Source of the DNA: CAYGTK01 sp964352775
Lineage (GTDB): Bacteria > Bacteroidota > Bacteroidia > Chitinophagales > CAIOSU01
Assembly (NCBI GenBank): GCA_964352775.1
Contig: CAYGTK010000175.1
Span: forward strand, 1-8,871
Direction of reading: 5' to 3'
DNA length: 8,871 bases
In this document: piece by piece, positions 6,687-8,871 of the stretch
Layout: each line of letters begins with the position of its first letter
Position numbering within the stretch: the first letter of the stretch is position 1
The notes under the pieces: generated by a model
What the model was told of the DNA's origin: nothing
The model's database searches: none
The model's input: the letters and a program-made list of their open reading frames with translations, nothing else
Position numbers and translations under genes: made by a program

Positions 6687-7779
6687 TTATTCCCCTGAAC
6701 CAGCATTCTGAAGTAAATAAGCCTTTATAAAACCATCCAAGTTACCATCTAATACACCTTGTGCATTACCAGTTTCGTGGGCAGTTCGGGTATCCTTTAC
6801 CATCTTGTAAGGGTGTAGCACATAGTTTCGTATCTGCGACCCCCATTCTATCTTCATTTTTCCCGCTTCTATTTCTACCTTCTTCTTATTCCGCTCGGCT
6901 ATTTCCATTTCATACAAGCGGCTTTTCAGCAATTGCATGGCCTTATCCTTATTGCCGAATTGAGAACGGCTCTCTGTATTCTCAATGATAATACCTGATG
7001 GTGCGTGCGTTAGTCGTACACCTGTTTCTACTTTGTTAACGTTCTGTCCACCAGCACCTGATGAGCGGAAGGTATCCCACTTAATGTCTGCTGGGTTGAT
7101 GTCTATCTGAATACTATCATCCACCATAGGATATACATATACCGAGGAGAAAGAAGTATGCCGCCGTGAGGCACTGTCAAATGGAGAAATACGCACCAAA
7201 CGGTGCACCCCATTTTCGCCCTTTAAGTGGCCGTATGAAAAGTCGCCAGTTACTTCCAATATGGCAGATTTTATGCCTGCTACATCACCATCTACACGGT
7301 CTATCTCTGTTACTTTGTAGCCTTGGCTTTGGCACCACATTAAGTACATGCGGTAGAGCATGCTGGTCCAGTCGCAGCTTTCGGTACCGCCTGCGCCACT
7401 GTTCAATTCTATAACAGCACCAAGTTCATCTTCCTCTTGGTTAAGCGTGCTTTTAAATTCCAGATCATCTACAGCAGATAGCGTCTTATTATATTGCTCG
7501 TTCAGTTCTTCTTCGCTAACTTCTTCGGCTTGGTAAAATTCGTAGATAACATCTAGATCTTCCACCTTGGTATTGGTGTTTTCGTATAAGTTGACCCAGT
7601 ACTTATTTTTCTTAATGTCTTTCATGACCAACTCAGCTGCTTTGGGGTCATCCCAAAAACCTGGTTGGGAAGAGATCTTCTCTTTCTCCTCTATGAAATA
7701 TTGCTTCGTCTCGACGTCAAAGGTACCCCCTCAAAGCCTCTACGCGGCTTTTTATATTCTTTAAATTATCGCTCGTCAT
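6687..7779 (-). CDS. prfB: Peptide chain release factor 2, with programmed +1 frameshift
   Basis: Recognises stop codons UGA and UAA and triggers release of the finished protein. The gene is split between two frames. Frame one runs from ATG 7779-7777 through 20 codons ending GYL (7720), then meets TGA at 7719-7717. Skipping one base at 7719 continues with DVETKQYF from 7718 to the TAA at 6689-6687, giving 363 residues, the normal length. Stop recognition is by SPF at 198-200 (the RF2 tripeptide; RF1 would have PxT), and peptide release by GGQ at 243-245 in RSSGAGGQNVNKVET. The N-terminal part includes the typical PGFWDD at 39-44. Starting at the later in-frame TTG (7631) would lose 49 residues and is wrong. 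It is the last gene of a VOC-yraN-prfB set, 29 bases after yraN, and converges on the SirB1-type gene with six bases between stops. Confidence 0.96.
7716..7731 (-). promoter_or_regulatory. prfB programmed +1 frameshift site
   Basis: Minus strand: AGGGGG (7731-7726), TAC, slippery CTT, then TGA followed by C. This is the classic RF2 autoregulatory site: when RF2 is scarce, slow termination at UGA lets the ribosome slip one base forward from CTT to TTT, helped by pairing of AGGGGG with 16S rRNA three bases upstream of the slippery codon. The element has the same layout as in E. coli (AGGGGG-TAT-CTT-TGA-C), differing only in TAC for TAT. Confidence 0.95.
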
Positions 7780-7808
7780 CTGTGTCTTCTTTAGTGGGAC
7801 GAAGTTAA

Positions 7809-8183
7809 TTAAAGATCGTTCATTTGCCTAGGATAAAAAGCATCCACAAAATGCTCAATTACCGGTTTCTCACCTGAAAGATCTACAGCTACAATATCAA
7901 ATCTACATTCTCCTTCCCAATTATGTTCCTCTATATAGGCATTGGCTGCTTGTATCAGCTTATTCTGTTTGGCTCCATCTACAAAAGTCTCTGGTTGACC
8001 GAAACTCATGTTGCTTCGCGCTTTCACTTCTACTATCACTAAGCTGTTACCGTCTTGCGCAATTAAGTCTACCTCAGCGTGCTTGTGCCGCCAGTTACGG
8101 TGCAATATGGTGTAGCCTTTCTTTTGCAGAAAACTTGCTGCTAGTGCCTCGCCTTTATCGCCTTGTTCCTTTTGCAGCGTCAT
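7809..8183 (-). CDS. YraN/UPF0102 family nuclease-like protein
   Basis: 124 residues, the usual length for this family. It belongs to the restriction-endonuclease-like (PD-(D/E)xK) fold: GDKGEALAASFLQKKGYTIL at 8-27, then HAEVDLIAQD (Glu37, Asp39) and IVEVKAR (Glu52, Lys54), which give the metal-binding E-x-D...E-x-K set. All residues expected for a metal-dependent nuclease are present. The biological role of the family is not settled; links to DNA processing or recombination are suggested for homologues. Its ATG overlaps the stop of the upstream VOC gene in an ATGA (8183-8180), so the two are translationally coupled, and prfB follows after 29 bases. An AGGAG lies one base before the ATG, too close to serve as a normal ribosome binding site. 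Confidence 0.93.
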   Translation of the reverse strand: MTLQKEQGDKGEALAASFLQKKGYTILHRNWRHKHAEVDLIAQDGNSLVIVEVKARSNMSFGQPETFVDGAKQNKLIQAANAYIEEHNWEGECRFDIVAVDLSGEKPVIEHFVDAFYPRQMNDL

Positions 8184-8608
8184 GCTCCTGTGTTGAATAT
8201 TTGCTTGTCGTCTTTAAAAGACTTGAACTCTAGGTAGTTCTCTCCTCCAGGAGCTTTAAAAAATAGTGTAGCCTGTTCGCCTACCTCTCCTTTAAAGCGG
8301 ATATAGGGCTCTATCACGAATTCTACGTCGGCTGCTTTAAGTCGCTCGGCTAGTTGATGCCATTGGTCCCAATCGAGTATCACTCCCCAATGGCTAGCGG
8401 GTACGCTTTTGCCATCTACGGCATTGGTAGGGGCTGGGCTAGCTGTATCGTCTACTAAGTGAGCAGTTATCTGGTGACCGTAGAGGTCTAAGTCTACCCA
8501 TCGCTCAGATGTTCGCCCAACGGTGCAACTCAAGGTATCAGTGAAGAACTGTCGTGTTAAGGTTAGATCATGAACGGGAAATGCGATATGAAAGGGCCTG
8601 ATATTCAT
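8180..8608 (-). CDS. VOC superfamily protein (glyoxalase/extradiol dioxygenase-like)
   Basis: 142 residues with the two beta-alpha-beta-beta-beta modules of the vicinal oxygen chelate fold. It opens with FHIAFPVHDLTLTRQFFTD (residues 6-24), the first module, and closes with ATLFFKAPGGENYLEFKSF (113-131). Likely metal ligands are His7, His73 (SHWGV) and Glu127 (YLEFK), the usual H-H-E set, so it should bind a divalent metal. The overall sequence resembles the group annotated as predicted extradiol dioxygenases (COG3565-like); the substrate cannot be told. It is the first gene of the VOC-yraN-prfB set and its stop overlaps the yraN start by four bases. Nothing links it functionally to those neighbours. 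Start ATG 8608-8606 places the first beta strand four residues in, as in family members. Confidence 0.9.
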   Translation of the reverse strand: MNIRPFHIAFPVHDLTLTRQFFTDTLSCTVGRTSERWVDLDLYGHQITAHLVDDTASPAPTNAVDGKSVPASHWGVILDWDQWHQLAERLKAADVEFVIEPYIRFKGEVGEQATLFFKAPGGENYLEFKSFKDDKQIFNTGA

Positions 8609-8643
8609 TGGATGTTAAGCTAATTTAACCAGTTGATCGGAAC

Positions 8644-8674
8644 TTGGTAAGGAGTAAGAGATGTTGTATTTTTG
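8644..8674 (+). promoter_or_regulatory. ahcY promoter
   Basis: TTG at 8644-8646, a spacer of exactly 20 bases, then TATTTTTG at 8667-8674. Both elements match the Bacteroidota promoter consensus. Transcription would start near 8681, leaving an A-rich leader of about 26 bases without a Shine-Dalgarno. This is the best promoter in the window. Confidence 0.65.
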
Positions 8675-8706
8675 CAGAGCTTTTTAAGAAATCAAAATAA
8701 AAGTAC

Positions 8707-8871
8707 ATGGTATCTACTGAAAACTACAAAGTTAAAGACATTGCCCTAGCAGCTTGGGGTCGTAAAGAAATTGAATTGGCCGAGGCGGAAATGCCTGGTT
8801 TGATGTCACTACGTGAAGAATTTGGCGCAAGCAAACCACTAGCTGGTTCGCGCATTGCTGGATGTTTGCAC
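8707..8871 (+). CDS. ahcY: Adenosylhomocysteinase (S-adenosylhomocysteine hydrolase), N-terminus (partial)
   Basis: The 55 residues in the window match the N-terminus of adenosylhomocysteinase: YKVKDIALAAWGRKEIELAE at 7-26, EMPGLMSLREEFG at 28-40, and SRIAGCLH at 48-55, where the strictly conserved His55 belongs to the substrate-binding region. The enzyme is cytoplasmic, NAD-dependent, and splits S-adenosylhomocysteine to adenosine and homocysteine, removing the inhibitor left by methyltransferases. The full protein is usually about 430-470 residues; most of it, including the NAD-binding domain, lies beyond the right edge. ATG 8707 is chosen because the conserved block begins six residues later and a well-formed promoter lies just upstream. 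It is divergent from the VOC gene with 98 bases between them. Confidence 0.95.
   Translation, partial: MVSTENYKVKDIALAAWGRKEIELAEAEMPGLMSLREEFGASKPLAGSRIAGCLH

Noticed and set aside
6673..6696. AGGGG / CCCCT hairpin as a bidirectional terminator between the SirB1-type gene and prfB
   Set aside because: The stem has only five pairs with a 14-base loop and no T-run; it also lies within the coding ends.
7631..7720. prfB as a 314-residue gene starting at an in-frame TTG, or as a gene broken by a frameshift error
   Set aside because: The upstream 20 codons and the AGGGGG-TAC-CTT-TGA-C element form the known programmed frameshift site, and the joined product has the full RF2 length and N-terminal motifs.
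8609..8706. SAH-sensing riboswitch ahead of ahcY
   Set aside because: The leader downstream of the promoter is only about 26 A-rich bases, too short for the known pseudoknot fold, and no matching stems are seen.

Overview
The window looks like a chromosomal stretch from a member of the Bacteroidota, probably a flavobacterium-like lineage. Four things point there. Five start regions carry a good match to the Bacteroidota -7 promoter element TAnnTTTG, four exact and one with a single mismatch. No start codon has a well-placed Shine-Dalgarno sequence. A short lipoprotein has an acidic stretch directly after its lipid-carrying cysteine. A 49-residue CCxxGCxxCPYGF protein (DUF5522-like) follows purB. 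The genus cannot be fixed from this sequence.

Layout, left to right. On the minus strand: the N-terminal half of cinA (runs off the left edge), a small lipoprotein gene, a decayed second copy of the end of the 49-residue gene, an unrecognised 171-codon gene, the intact 49-residue gene, and purB. The last three intact genes read in the order purB, 49-residue gene, 171-codon gene and probably form one operon, because purB overlaps the small gene by one base and the next gap is 14 bases. A divergent promoter region of 120 bases follows. On the plus strand come topA and, with no gap at all, a SirB1-type transglutaminase-like protein gene. These converge, six bases apart, on a minus-strand operon of a VOC-fold protein gene, a YraN/UPF0102 nuclease-like gene and prfB. 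The right end holds a promoter and the first 55 codons of ahcY on the plus strand.

Most of the window is housekeeping: purine synthesis (purB), DNA supercoiling (topA), translation termination (prfB), the methyl cycle (ahcY) and nucleotide salvage/repair (cinA). prfB is only complete when read through a programmed +1 frameshift at an in-frame TGA, so its 363-residue product is split between two frames.

The one clearly accessory spot is 1248-2010. There an A/T-rich 171-codon gene of unknown function lies between an intact 49-residue gene and a 76-base, roughly 86 % identical direct repeat of that gene's 3' end. This is what an insertion that duplicated the gene's end, or a decayed tandem duplication, would leave behind. 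I found no new multi-gene system, CRISPR array, RNA gene or transposase.
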